DNA of 34,209 bases from an uncultured Anaeromyxobacter sp. (GCA_903855945.1 CAIOAK010000144.1:1-34209), one strand, 5' to 3'; positions 19,017 through 27,106 are shown, counted from the stretch's first letter. Notes: generated from the letters alone by a model not told the origin. Translations and numbers: made by a program.

Positions 19017-19889
19017 GTGGCCGTTCCGACCTTTCCCGGACCCGAGCTGGCCCACCACTCCGAGGGGCGTCTGGGCGTCCCCGGTGGGCTCGATCTTCAC
19101 TGGGAGCGCTACACGCCGGCCGACCCGCGCTCGACCGTCATGGTCCTGCACGGCGCGGGGGACCACCTGGGGCGCTACGCCGGGATCACCGACGCGCTGG
19201 TGCGCGCCGGCCACGACGTGGCGCTCCTCGACTTCCGCGGCCACGGCCGCTCGGGGGGCAAGCGCTGGTTCGTGGAGCGGTTCGAGGACTACCTCTCCGA
19301 CCTCGACGCCTTCGCCGCCGCGGTGCGCGCCGGATCGGCGGGGCGAAAGATCTTCGTGGTCGCCCACAGCCAGGGAGGGCACATCGCGGCCCACTGGGCG
19401 CTGCGCGGGGGGCGATCGGTGGACGGGATGGTGCTCTCCAACCCGTACTTCCGCCTGGCCATCGATCCACCCAAGGTGAAGATCTGGACGGCGCTGCTGG
19501 TGGGGAAGATCATCCCCCATCTGCCGGTGGACGCCGCGCTCGACCTGGCCACGCTCACGAGCGACCCGGAGATGCAGGCCTGGACCGACCGGGACCCGCT
19601 CTACCTCCGCAAGGCCACGCCCCGCTGGTTCACCGAGTCGGGGCGGGCGCAGGCGGATCTGAAGCGCGACATGGCCCGCTTCGACCGGCCGCTCCTCCTC
19701 CAGCTCGGCACCGGGGACCGGATCGCCGACGGTGCGGCCTCGGCCGAGTTCTTCGCCGCGGTGGCGTCGCCGGACAAGACCCTGAAGGAGTACGTCGGCC
19801 TCGAGCACGAGATCTTCAACGAGCGGGATCGGGCCGGCCCCATCGGCGACGCGGTGGCCTGGATCTCCGAGCGCGCCGGAACCCATTGA
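19017..19889 (+). CDS. Alpha/beta hydrolase (monoacylglycerol lipase-like)
   Basis: 290-residue serine hydrolase. Oxyanion region VLHGAGDHLGRY at 43-54, DFRGHGRSGG at 72-81, nucleophile Ser118 in VVAHSQGGH, acid Asp234 in GTGDRIAD and base His264 in GLEHEIFNE: a full triad in the order and spacing of the monoacylglycerol lipase/lysophospholipase group. GTG 19017 is preferred over GTG 19011 because AGGAGG (19006-19011) lies 5 nt before 19017 and would overlap the other. It has no signal peptide, so it is cytosolic. Substrate class (lipid ester) is inferred from family resemblance only. Confidence 0.88.
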   Translation: MAVPTFPGPELAHHSEGRLGVPGGLDLHWERYTPADPRSTVMVLHGAGDHLGRYAGITDALVRAGHDVALLDFRGHGRSGGKRWFVERFEDYLSDLDAFAAAVRAGSAGRKIFVVAHSQGGHIAAHWALRGGRSVDGMVLSNPYFRLAIDPPKVKIWTALLVGKIIPHLPVDAALDLATLTSDPEMQAWTDRDPLYLRKATPRWFTESGRAQADLKRDMARFDRPLLLQLGTGDRIADGAASAEFFAAVASPDKTLKEYVGLEHEIFNERDRAGPIGDAVAWISERAGTH

Positions 19890-20254
19890 CCGGGGCGACG
19901 GGCGCCTCCTATCCTGCCCGCCCAGGGAGTCCCGCCACGAACCACGAGCCACAGAGCCCCCAGGACGCCGTCCCGCCCACCGTGGTGGCGCCGGGTGCCG
20001 CCGTCCACGGCGAGGTGCGGGGCGCGGGCGACCTCGTCGTCCAGGGGACCCTGGAGGGACGGGTCGCGGTGGCGGGCACCGTCCGGCTCGAGGCCGGCTC
20101 GGTGGTCCGCGCCGACATCCGCGCGCCGCGGGTCGTGATCCAGGACGGGGCCTCCTTCCAGGGAGCGCTCGACACCTCCGGCGAGGCGCCGACGCCGACG
20201 TCGGGGGACGGACTCGCCGCGCTCCGGCGCCGCATCCGGCTTCGCGAGGGATAG
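19886..20254 (+). CDS. Bactofilin family protein
   Basis: Short bactofilin, a self-polymerising beta-helical cytoskeletal protein. The core from about residue 32 shows the regular six-residue beta-helix ladder: VVAPGAAVHGEVRGAGDLVVQG, TLEGRVAVAGTVRLEAGS, VVRADIRAPRVVIQDGASF, QGALDTS. Disordered tails lie on both sides, and the C-terminus is basic (RRRIRLREG). The start is uncertain: TTG 19886 overlaps the hydrolase stop by 4 bp (TTGA), and GTG 19982 would trim the N-terminal tail to the core. The core is about 70 residues, smaller than the 100+ of most bactofilins. It is followed after 1 bp by a ParB-like gene, a linkage reminiscent of the bactofilin-PadC module of Myxococcus. Confidence 0.78.
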   Translation: MTGATGASYPARPGSPATNHEPQSPQDAVPPTVVAPGAAVHGEVRGAGDLVVQGTLEGRVAVAGTVRLEAGSVVRADIRAPRVVIQDGASFQGALDTSGEAPTPTSGDGLAALRRRIRLREG

Positions 20255-20255
20255 C

Positions 20256-20909
20256 GTGGAGCACGTCGCCATCGAGGAGATCGCGCCCGACGCGACCTTC
20301 CGGCTGCGGGAGACCGGCGACGTCTCCGGCCTGGCCTCGGCCATCGGCCGGCTCGGGCAGCTCACCCCGGTGGACCTCCGTCCGCTGCCCGGAGCCGGGG
20401 AGGGTGCGCGCTTCCAGGTGGTGGCCGGATTCCGGCGGATGGAGGCGCTCCGGATGCTGCAGCGGGAGCGCGTCCTGGCCCGCATCCACGATCCCTTGCG
20501 GGACGAGGACGCCTGGGCGCTGGCGCTCCACCGCGCCCTCTTCGCCGAGCCCTGGACCGCGGCCGATCTCGACGCCATCGCCGACCGGGTGGGGCAGCAA
20601 CTTCCCTGGGCCGTGCCGGTCCTCGCCGCCCGGCGGAAGGCGCTCGGGAAGCCGGCAGCGGCACCCGCGCCCGTTCCCGCGCCGGCCGCGAAGCCCGCGC
20701 CCGCACCCCCGGCTCCGCACCCGACCCTCGCCGCCGATCCCGCCGGATTCACCCGCGCCCTGGCCGTCCGCGCCTACGAGCTGAACCGGGAGGTCGCAGC
20801 CGCCTACGCGGCCTGGGGTACGCTTCCGGCCGAGGGGCGGCGGCTCGTGCTCGAGCAGCTTCGCTACCTGGTTCGCCTCCAGCCCATGCTGGAAAAGGAG
20901 AGACGATGA
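20256..20909 (+). CDS. ParB/Srx-domain protein without ParB HTH (PadC-like)
   Basis: 217 residues. N-terminal 95 residues resemble the ParB/Srx nucleotide-binding fold: VEHVAIEEIAPDATFRLRE, then LASAIGRLGQLTPVDLRP, and the key motif FQVVAGFRRMEALRML (GFRR in place of GERR; this box binds CTP in ParB). A short helical part follows, then a Pro/Ala/Lys linker (about 130-155) and a C-terminal helical segment rich in Leu/Arg. The KorB/ParB HTH domain is absent, as in Myxococcus PadC, which binds ParA and bactofilins. GTG 20256 starts 1 bp after the bactofilin stop. Its stop overlaps the pyrE ATG (ATGA). PadC-like function is inference; no parA is visible nearby. Confidence 0.72.
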   Translation: MEHVAIEEIAPDATFRLRETGDVSGLASAIGRLGQLTPVDLRPLPGAGEGARFQVVAGFRRMEALRMLQRERVLARIHDPLRDEDAWALALHRALFAEPWTAADLDAIADRVGQQLPWAVPVLAARRKALGKPAAAPAPVPAPAAKPAPAPPAPHPTLAADPAGFTRALAVRAYELNREVAAAYAAWGTLPAEGRRLVLEQLRYLVRLQPMLEKERR

Positions 20910-21478
20910 GCCTCGTCGAGGACCGCGCACGCCTGCTGGAGCTGCTCCGCCAGCTCTCCTTCGAGCGGCGCAAGGTGGTGCTCGCCTCCGGCAAGGAGAG
21001 CGACTTCTACGTGGACTGCAAGCGCACCGCGCTCACGGCCGAGGGGCACGTGCTGGTGGGGCGGCTGCTCTTCGACCGCATCCGGCGCCTCCCACCGCTC
21101 GTGCGCGGGGCCGGCGGACTCACGCTGGGCGCCGATCCGCTGGCGAGCGCGGTGGCCTTCGCGAGCTTCCTCGCCGGCGAGCCGGTGGACGCCTTCATCG
21201 TGCGCAAGGAGCCGAAGGGGCACGGCACCGGCCAGTGGATCGAGGGGCGCAAGACCATCCCGGACGGCAGCCGCGTGGCGGTGCTGGAGGACGTCATCAC
21301 CACCGGCGGCAGCGCCGCCAAGGCCATCGAGCGGTGCCGCTCCGAGGGGCTCGTGGTGGCGGGATGCTTCGCGCTGGTGGACCGGATGGAGGGGGGCCGG
21401 GAGAACCTGGAGGCGCTGGGCATCCCGGTCGAGTCGCTCTTCACCCGCGAGGACTTCCTCGGGCCGGGGAAGGCATGA
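20906..21478 (+). CDS. pyrE: Orotate phosphoribosyltransferase
   Basis: 190-residue enzyme of de novo UMP synthesis (orotate + PRPP to OMP). It shows the N-terminal FxxGKESDFYVDCKR region, LTLGADPLASAVA, the flexible-loop residues VRKEPKGHGTGQWIEG, and the PRPP-binding motif VAVLEDVITTGGS (the EDVITTGGS part at 128-136). Length is normal for the family. ATG 20906 has AGGAGA a few bases upstream and overlaps the ParB-like stop. Its own stop overlaps the lipoprotein start (ATGA). Location in a run with bactofilin and lipoprotein genes looks like operon convenience rather than pathway logic. Confidence 0.95.
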   Translation: MSLVEDRARLLELLRQLSFERRKVVLASGKESDFYVDCKRTALTAEGHVLVGRLLFDRIRRLPPLVRGAGGLTLGADPLASAVAFASFLAGEPVDAFIVRKEPKGHGTGQWIEGRKTIPDGSRVAVLEDVITTGGSAAKAIERCRSEGLVVAGCFALVDRMEGGRENLEALGIPVESLFTREDFLGPGKA

Positions 21479-22071
21479 GACGGCTCCTCCTCGCGGCGCC
21501 CCTCCTGCTGGCCGCCTGCACCTACATCACCCCGTCGCCCAACCCCTCCACGAAGGAGGGCGCCTGGGCCGAGACGCGCGATCGCGCCACCCGCAAGGCC
21601 AAGCTCTACGACGTGCTCGACGACGTGGCCTTCGCCACCGCCACCTACCAGTCGCCGGCGGTGCGGACGGCGCGGGTGGAGCGCATGGCCGAGTGGCGGG
21701 GGATGCTCCCGGCCGAGAAGCAGGCCGCCCTGGAGAAGGAGAGGGCCGAGGCGGCCGAGGGGGAGGAGTTCCTGCTCGCCTTCTTCAGCGACGACCGGCG
21801 CGCCAACGACCTCGCCAGCGACAAGAGCACCTGGCGCGTTTCACTCACAGTGAATAACGGCGAGCAGGCCGTGGCGGCCAAGATCTCCATGGTGAAGAAG
21901 GACCCGACCACGGCCGTGCTCTACCCGTACGTCAGCGAGTTCGACACGGTCTACCGGGTGCGCTTCCCGCGCTTCCCGGGGCCGACGCCGGCCGCCGATC
22001 TCCCGCTCAAGCTCCGCATCGCCGGCGCGCTGGGGTCGCTCGAGCTCGACTACGGTCCCGGCCCCCGGTAG
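21475..22071 (+). CDS. Predicted lipoprotein, unknown function
   Basis: 198 residues. Lipoprotein signal peptide with lipobox LAAC (Cys15) after RRLLLAAPLL. The mature part starts TYITPSPNPSTKEG, has helical segments rich in Arg/Glu/Ala (about 40-105), and ends in a beta-rich domain (WRVSLTVNNGEQAVAAKISMVKKD; VYRVRFPRF; LKLRIAGALGSLELDYGP). I do not recognise a family. ATG 21475 overlaps the pyrE stop (ATGA). Asp is absent right after the lipid Cys (CTY), so under the enterobacterial +2 rule it would be outer-membrane directed; that rule is not established for this group. It converges with nadB. Confidence 0.8.
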   Translation: MRRLLLAAPLLLAACTYITPSPNPSTKEGAWAETRDRATRKAKLYDVLDDVAFATATYQSPAVRTARVERMAEWRGMLPAEKQAALEKERAEAAEGEEFLLAFFSDDRRANDLASDKSTWRVSLTVNNGEQAVAAKISMVKKDPTTAVLYPYVSEFDTVYRVRFPRFPGPTPAADLPLKLRIAGALGSLELDYGPGPR

Positions 22072-22098
22072 CGGCCGGGGCGCCGCCGCCCCGAGCCG

Positions 22099-23718
22099 TC
22101 AGACGTGGGGCGCCGGCTCCTCGATCTCCCCCCGGTGGATCACCGTGTCCTTCAGGAACCGGTCGTCCGTCGTGGGATGGTCGAGGAGGAAGTGGAGCCC
22201 GCGCGACTCGCCCCGACGCAGCGCGCACTGCACGATGAGCAGCGCCACGTCGGCCAGGTTGCGCAGCTCCACCAGGTCGGGCGTGACCTGGTAGCGCCAG
22301 TAGTACTCCCGGATCTCGGAGCGGAGGATGCGCAGCCGGGCCGCGGCCCGCTCCAGCCGCTTCACCGAGCGCACGATGCCCACGTAGTTCCACATGAGCC
22401 GGCGCAGCTCGTCCCAGTTGTGCGCCACCACCACGCCCTCGTCGGGCGTGAGCGCGTCGCCGGAGTTCCAGTCGGGGACCGGAGGCGGAGGCTGCCCGCT
22501 GGCGAGCAGCTCGATGGCGGCCAGCGCCGCCCGCCGGCCGAAGACCAGCCCCTCCAGCACCGAGTTGGAGGCCAGCCGGTTGGCGCCGTGCAGGCCGGTG
22601 CAGGCCACCTCGCCCACCGCCAGCAGGTTCGGCACGCCGGTGCGCCCGTGCAGGTCGGTGACCACCCCTCCGCACTGATAGTGCGCGGCCGGGACCACCG
22701 GGATGGGCTGGACGGCCATGTCGATGCCGAACTCCTTGCACGTCTGGTAGATGTGCGGGAAGTGGTCGAGCAGGAAGCTCTTCGGCAGGTGCGTCATGTC
22801 GAGGAAGGCGCAGTCGTCGCCGCGCCGCTTCACCTCGGCGTCGATGGAACGGGCCACGATGTCGCGCGGGGCCAGCTCCTTGCGCGGGTCGTAGCGGACC
22901 ATGAAGGCCTCGCCCGCCTTGTTGCGCAGGATCCCGCCCTCGCCGCGCAGCGCCTCGGAGATGAGGAAGCTCTTCGCGTCCGGGTGGAAGAGGCAGGTGG
23001 GGTGGAACTGGAAGAACTCCATGTTGGCGACCGAGGCGCCGGCCCGGTAGGCCATGGCCACCCCGTCGCCGGTCGCGACGTCCGGGTTGGAGGTGTAGAG
23101 GTAGACCTTCCCCGCACCCCCGGTGGCCAGCACCGTGACCGTCGCGGTGACGGTGCGGATGCGCCCGGTCTCCCGGTCGAGGACGTAGGCCCCGAGCGCC
23201 CGGTTCGGCCCCGGCGCGCCGGACCGCTCGCTGGTGATGAGGTCGATGGCGACCTGGTCCTCCTCGATGCGGATGCCCGCCGCCACGCAGGCGGCCAGCA
23301 TGCGCTTCTCGATCTCCATCCCGGTGGTGTCCTTGGCGTGGGCCACCCGGCGCCGGGAGTGTCCCCCCTCGCGGGTGAGGTGGAGCCGGTCGGGCCCCTC
23401 CCGGTCGAACTCGACCCCCAGCGACTGGAGCCAGCGGATCCGCTCCGGGGCCTCGGTCACCGTCACCTCGACCGCATCCCGGTGGCAGAGCCCCGCGCCG
23501 GCCACGAGCGTGTCCTCCACGTGGAGCGGGAAGGCGTCGTCGGCCCCGAGGACCGCGGCCACGCCCCCTTGCGCGTACTGGGTGTTGCCTTCCTGCCGGT
23601 TCCGCTTGGTGAGGACCAGCACGCGGCCGCGGGGGGCGGCCTCGAGGGCGAAGGAGAGGCCTGCCACCCCGCCGCCCAGGACCAGGAAGTCGACGTGCTC
23701 GCGCGTGGACGTGGTCAT
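22099..23718 (-). CDS. nadB: L-aspartate oxidase
   Basis: 539-residue FAD enzyme that oxidises aspartate to iminoaspartate, first step of de novo NAD synthesis. FAD dinucleotide motif VLGGGVAGLSFAL at about 13-25; GNTQYAQGGVAAVLG at about 44-58; substrate region HVEDTLVAGAGLC; active-site segment GHSRRRVAHAKDTTG; FQFHPT; SEALRGEGGILRN; and EVACTGLHGANRLASNSVLEGLVFGRRA, all characteristic of NadB rather than succinate dehydrogenase. The C-terminal helical domain includes LRSEIREYYWRY. ATG 23718; 71 bp separate it from the divergent transglycosylase gene. No nadA or nadC is visible in the window. Confidence 0.95.
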   Translation of the reverse strand: MTTSTREHVDFLVLGGGVAGLSFALEAAPRGRVLVLTKRNRQEGNTQYAQGGVAAVLGADDAFPLHVEDTLVAGAGLCHRDAVEVTVTEAPERIRWLQSLGVEFDREGPDRLHLTREGGHSRRRVAHAKDTTGMEIEKRMLAACVAAGIRIEEDQVAIDLITSERSGAPGPNRALGAYVLDRETGRIRTVTATVTVLATGGAGKVYLYTSNPDVATGDGVAMAYRAGASVANMEFFQFHPTCLFHPDAKSFLISEALRGEGGILRNKAGEAFMVRYDPRKELAPRDIVARSIDAEVKRRGDDCAFLDMTHLPKSFLLDHFPHIYQTCKEFGIDMAVQPIPVVPAAHYQCGGVVTDLHGRTGVPNLLAVGEVACTGLHGANRLASNSVLEGLVFGRRAALAAIELLASGQPPPPVPDWNSGDALTPDEGVVVAHNWDELRRLMWNYVGIVRSVKRLERAAARLRILRSEIREYYWRYQVTPDLVELRNLADVALLIVQCALRRGESRGLHFLLDHPTTDDRFLKDTVIHRGEIEEPAPHV

Positions 23719-23789
23719 GGCGCGATCCCTAGCACGAGGCGTGAGAAGTTGTCCCGGGTACCCTCCGGGCGGTAACCTCCGGGGGGTCC

Positions 23790-24461
23790 ATGTCCCACGC
23801 CGCCGCCACGCTCCTCCTGGGGGTGCTCGCGCTCGCCCCTTCGCCCGGGCGGGCCCAGGGGGACATGTTCGCCTGCCGGGACTCGGAGGGGACCTGGATC
23901 TTCGGGAACGTCTCCCGGCACCTCTGCTCGGGCAAGGTGCAGACGATGCGGAGCCAGTCCTCCTCGCCGGGGGAGCGGCGCGCGGTCGGAACCGGCCAGG
24001 CCGCCGCCGAGGCCCGGGCCATCCTGCTCGCCCCCACCGCCTACCGGGAGCACGTGAAGGCCGCGGCGCAGCGCTACCATCTCGACACCGAGCTCCTCCA
24101 CGCGGTCATGGCGGTGGAGTCGGGCTTCCGCCAGGACGCGGTCTCCGAGAAGGGAGCGGTGGGTCTCATGCAGCTCATGCCCGACACGGCGCGCGACATG
24201 TACGTGCGCGATCGATGGAGCCCCGAGGAGAACATCCAGGGCGGCGCCCGCTACCTGCGCATCCTCGCGAACCAGTACAAGGGCGACCTCCGGCTGACGC
24301 TGGCCGCCTACAACGCCGGCCCCGAGGCGGTGAAGCGGGCCGGCGGCGTGCCCCGGATCCCCGAGACCCAGGAGTACGTGCAGCGGGTGCTCGGCATCTA
24401 CCAGAGGTTGAAGAGCCTGAACGCCGGCGGCGGCGCCGGCAGCCAGCGGCGGGACGGCTGA
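23790..24461 (+). CDS. Periplasmic lytic transglycosylase (SLT domain)
   Basis: 223 residues. Signal peptide (SHAAATLLLGVLALAPSPGRA), then a small DUF4124-like module (FACRDSEGTWIFGNVS) and a C-terminal SLT domain cleaving peptidoglycan. Catalytic Glu110 lies in AVESGFRQDAVSEKGAVGLMQLMP, followed by GGARYLRILANQYKGDLRLTLAAYNAGP, the classical family 1 motifs. ATG 23790 follows GGTAACCTCCGGGGGG-type sequence with a modest ribosome-binding site. 7 bp separate its stop from pgsA. Confidence 0.92.
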   Translation: MSHAAATLLLGVLALAPSPGRAQGDMFACRDSEGTWIFGNVSRHLCSGKVQTMRSQSSSPGERRAVGTGQAAAEARAILLAPTAYREHVKAAAQRYHLDTELLHAVMAVESGFRQDAVSEKGAVGLMQLMPDTARDMYVRDRWSPEENIQGGARYLRILANQYKGDLRLTLAAYNAGPEAVKRAGGVPRIPETQEYVQRVLGIYQRLKSLNAGGGAGSQRRDG

Positions 24462-24468
24462 GGAACGA

Positions 24469-25092
24469 TTGGCGAACACGCTCCGGAAGGACCTGCTCAC
24501 CGCGCCCAACGCCATCACCATGGTGCGCATCGCCATGATCCCGGTGATCCTGGCCTTCACCTACTACGAGGGGCGGGTGAACAGCTTCATCGCCGGCGGC
24601 CTCTTCGCCGTGACCGGCGCCACCGACTTCCTGGACGGCTGGGTGGCGCGCCGCACCGGGCAGGTGACGCTGGTGGGCAAGTTCCTCGACCCGCTCGCCG
24701 ACAAGCTCATCGTGATGTCGGTGCTCGTCATGCTGGTGCACCTGGGACGGGTGCCGGCCTGGCTCGTGATCCTGATCCTGGCCCGGGAGTTCATGATCAC
24801 CGGGCTGCGCACCATGGCGATGGGGGAGGGGATCGTCATCGCCGCCGGGCAGGAGGGGAAGTACAAGACGAGCATCCAGATCGCCGCCATCGCCTTCCTC
24901 CTCATCCACTACCAGTATCGGGTGGACTTCCTGGCCTTCGAGGTGGACGTGGACGCCAACGTGGTGGGGACCTGGCTCCTCTACCTCTCGCTGGGCTTCT
25001 CGCTCTGGTCGGCCTGGGTGTACATCCGGGACTTCTTCAAGGCGGTCTACACGCCCGACGGAGGGGGGCCGCGAGAGGGTCAAGGCTCTTGA
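24469..25092 (+). CDS. pgsA: CDP-diacylglycerol-glycerol-3-phosphate 3-phosphatidyltransferase
   Basis: 207-residue membrane enzyme of phosphatidylglycerol synthesis. The full CDP-alcohol phosphotransferase motif D(x)2DG(x)2AR(x)8G(x)3D(x)3D is present from Asp53 to Asp78 (DFLDGWVARRTG then GKFLDPLADK). About five or six hydrophobic segments surround it, and TAPNAITMVRI at the N-terminus is typical of PgsA. The TTG at 24469 follows GAGGAA by 3 nt. The C-terminal tail is short and polar. The -35 of the tRNA-Gly promoter overlaps its stop codon. Confidence 0.93.
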   Translation: MANTLRKDLLTAPNAITMVRIAMIPVILAFTYYEGRVNSFIAGGLFAVTGATDFLDGWVARRTGQVTLVGKFLDPLADKLIVMSVLVMLVHLGRVPAWLVILILAREFMITGLRTMAMGEGIVIAAGQEGKYKTSIQIAAIAFLLIHYQYRVDFLAFEVDVDANVVGTWLLYLSLGFSLWSAWVYIRDFFKAVYTPDGGGPREGQGS

Positions 25093-25118
25093 CACCCCCG
25101 AGGGCGTGGCCCTATAAA
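25089..25118 (+). promoter_or_regulatory. Sigma-70-type promoter of tRNA-Gly
   Basis: TTGACA at 25089-25094 and TATAAA at 25113-25118 (18-nt spacer; CTATAA with 17 nt is the alternative register). This is an excellent -35/-10 pair about 24 nt before the tRNA. The -35 overlaps the pgsA stop codon (25090-25092). Confidence 0.75.
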
Positions 25119-25141
25119 CGCGCCCCTCACCACAGGATTTC

Positions 25142-25216
25142 GCGGGAATAGCTCAGCGGTAGAGCATCGCCTTGCCAAGGCGAGGGTCGAGGGTTCAAAT
25201 CCCTTTTCCCGCTCCA
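25142..25216 (+). tRNA. tRNA-Gly (GCC), CCA encoded
   Basis: Cloverleaf by eye: acceptor GCGGGAA (25142-25148) with TTCCCGC (25206-25212); D stem GCTC/GAGC; anticodon stem TCGCC/GGCGA with loop TTGCCAA (anticodon GCC, glycine); T arm GAGGG-TTCAAAT-CCCTT with one G-U pair; discriminator T and encoded CCA at 25214-25216. The 3' half is the probable attachment site of the downstream integrative element, whose integrase gene ends 44 bp beyond the CCA. Confidence 0.95.
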
Positions 25217-25221
25217 GTTTG

Positions 25222-25255
25222 CCCCCGATAACTCATTGAGTTGTCGGGGGTTTTT
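25222..25255 (+). terminator. Rho-independent terminator after tRNA-Gly
   Basis: Stem CCCCCGATAACTCA paired with TGAGTTGTCGGGGG (25222-25250, one internal mismatch/wobble) followed by five T (25251-25255). It acts on tRNA transcription. It also separates the tRNA from the oncoming integrase gene but lacks a U-run on that strand. Confidence 0.85.
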
Positions 25256-25259
25256 GCTT

Positions 25260-26465
25260 CTACGTCGCCGGGACCACCGCCAGTGCCATTCTAGTGCCAT
25301 TTTCGGCCAGCTTCTGGCTCGCCTTCGACAGCAGTCCGACCGCCTTCTCCTTGTGGGCGGTGGTCAGGTGGATGTAGCGCATCGTCATGTTCAGGGTCGT
25401 GTGGCCGAGCAGTTCCTGGATGTCCTTCGCCCCGGCGCCCTTCATGGCCAGATGCGACGCGAACGTGTGGCGGAGCACGTAGACGTTCCCGTTCACCTTC
25501 AGCCCGGCTCGGCGCTGGACCTTCTTCATCCAGACGCGGAAGACCTTCTGGTTGGCGGGGCGCCCGTCGTCGCGGAGGAAGACGTGGTCGTCACCCAGGT
25601 GCCGGATGGCCTTCAGGGAGGCTGCTAACTCCAGCGTCATCGGCTGCCACTTCACGTTGTTCGTCTTGGTCGAGTCGGTGACGTCGCGCCAGGACTGCTT
25701 GTCCACCAGGAGTTCGCCGTTCGCCCCCCGGTTCCAGTAGATGTCCGACTGGAGGAGCGCAGCCGTCTCGCCGGGGCGGAGCCCAGCGTGCGCCGTGATG
25801 TACACCATGGCCAGGTACCGGGACCCAAGTGCAGTAGCGGCAGTGACGATGCGTTCGAACTCGTCGAACTCGTAGAACTCCGGAGTCTTGGATCGGTTCT
25901 TCAGCAACCCGACGGAGTCCACCGGCATCGCCGAGATGAGCTTCAGGCGTTTCGCCACCTTCAACATCTTCGAGAGGGTGGCGAGCACGTTGTTCACGGA
26001 GCTGGGTGCGTAGTCCTTCATGCGGACCTTGATGGCCTGGATGTCGAGTTCATCAACTTCGTCGAGCCGCTTGTTCCCGATGGCCGGGATGATGTGGTTC
26101 CGGAAGACGCTTTCCCACGAACAACCCGTGGCGGCCTTCTGGCGGCTGGCCTTGCCGTAGTCGAGGAAGTCCTTCTTGAACTCCCCGACCGTGGGGACCC
26201 GGGCCCTGGCGCCGGCCGTCAGCCTGGTCTTCAGCTTGTCGTGCTCCTGCTTCGCCCAGGCATCTCGCTCGGTGGCGGTCCCGCAGAACTCCTGCGGGAT
26301 CGTGAGCCTTCGACGGGTCTCCTTCCTGCCGGGGACCTTGATCGTGATGTGGGCCTTGAACACCCCCTTGTCCCTGCGGCGTTTGCACTCCGGGCCGCAT
26401 CCCTTGTTCTTCTTGCAGCCCGGCGCGTGGTCGAGCCGTACTGCCTCCTTCACATTCACGCTCAT
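25260..26465 (-). CDS. Tyrosine recombinase integrase
   Basis: 401-residue site-specific recombinase that would insert and excise the element at tRNA-Gly. Core-binding domain about 90-190 (VPTVGEFKKDFLDYGK...). Catalytic domain with Arg230 (AHAGLRPGE), Arg332 (VLRHTFASH), His355 (LLGHTTLNMTMRY) and nucleophile Tyr364. The first His of the usual HxxR box is Tyr329. The N-terminus has an unusual His13/Cys17/Cys23/Cys27 cluster in a Lys/Arg-rich segment, possibly a zinc knuckle used for arm-site binding. ATG 26465 overlaps the excisionase stop (ATGA). The frame is open 42 codons further upstream, but that overlaps the excisionase gene and looks non-coding. Confidence 0.93.
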   Translation of the reverse strand: MSVNVKEAVRLDHAPGCKKNKGCGPECKRRRDKGVFKAHITIKVPGRKETRRRLTIPQEFCGTATERDAWAKQEHDKLKTRLTAGARARVPTVGEFKKDFLDYGKASRQKAATGCSWESVFRNHIIPAIGNKRLDEVDELDIQAIKVRMKDYAPSSVNNVLATLSKMLKVAKRLKLISAMPVDSVGLLKNRSKTPEFYEFDEFERIVTAATALGSRYLAMVYITAHAGLRPGETAALLQSDIYWNRGANGELLVDKQSWRDVTDSTKTNNVKWQPMTLELAASLKAIRHLGDDHVFLRDDGRPANQKVFRVWMKKVQRRAGLKVNGNVYVLRHTFASHLAMKGAGAKDIQELLGHTTLNMTMRYIHLTTAHKEKAVGLLSKASQKLAENGTRMALAVVPAT

Positions 26466-26722
26466 CGCTCGGACTCCCCGGGCGCCAAGACGCGGTTTTC
26501 CCGAACGTAGCGTAGCAGGCCAGTCCGACTGACGCGCCAAGGCCCCGCCGGGAGCCGGAAGGCACCTGGAAGCTTGCGCTTCAGTGCCCACTCGTAGGCG
26601 GTCTTCTCGTGAACCTGGAGAAGCTCCGCTGCCTGCCGGATGGTGAGGTACTCGGCCAAGGTTGGTGTCGGGAGATGGGACTCACCCCCCGAGGGGATCT
26701 TCAAGGTCTCAGCGATTGCCAC
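26462..26722 (-). CDS. Excisionase-like HTH protein
   Basis: 86 residues. Central MerR/Xis-type winged helix (LAEYLTIRQAAELLQVHEKTAYEWALKRKLP, then GPWRVSRTGLLRYV) with a flexible N-terminus. GTG 26722 is chosen because AGGAG lies 8 nt upstream; a longer open frame to 27262 reads Pro/Arg-rich sequence with no family signature. Its stop overlaps the integrase ATG (ATGA), so xis and int are co-translated, and a directionality factor role is likely. It may also act as a regulator of the long upstream region. Confidence 0.8.
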   Translation of the reverse strand: MAIAETLKIPSGGESHLPTPTLAEYLTIRQAAELLQVHEKTAYEWALKRKLPGAFRLPAGPWRVSRTGLLRYVRENRVLAPGESER

Positions 26723-27106
26723 AACACACGCTCCTGCCCCAGGGCGAGGTCCACTGACCTCTGCCAGCGCACACGGCGCCGTTGCTGGAACTTCAAGTCC
26801 TGGCTTGCGATGCTGGCGATTCGCCGGCTGGCCAGGTGGTGCTGCCGGTGCCCGGAAGGGGGGGCCCGGCGGCATGAACTCAGTGAGTGTTCCCTTCGCG
26901 CCCCTGACAGTAGGGGCCATGACTCCAAGGTAACGAGTGCCTTGGCTTCTGCAGGAAACGTCAAGCAGGTGTCCGCAGGTACGGCGGCAATCACCACTCG
27001 GCGACTGCCCGGGTTGGAACACCAACCCTGTAGAGGGCCCTTGTGGCCCTGGTGACGACTGCTTGATGGACGGCGGTAGTGTGTCCTCACGTGACCCCTG
27101 CGCGAT

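Noticed and set aside
20256-20909. The host ParB-like protein as binder of the element palindromes
   Set aside because: It lacks the HTH domain that reads parS/OB sites, and no palindrome copies are seen around it.
22072-22098. Terminator between the lipoprotein gene and nadB
   Set aside because: GGGGCG/CGCCCC hairpin is present, but there is no U-run on either strand.
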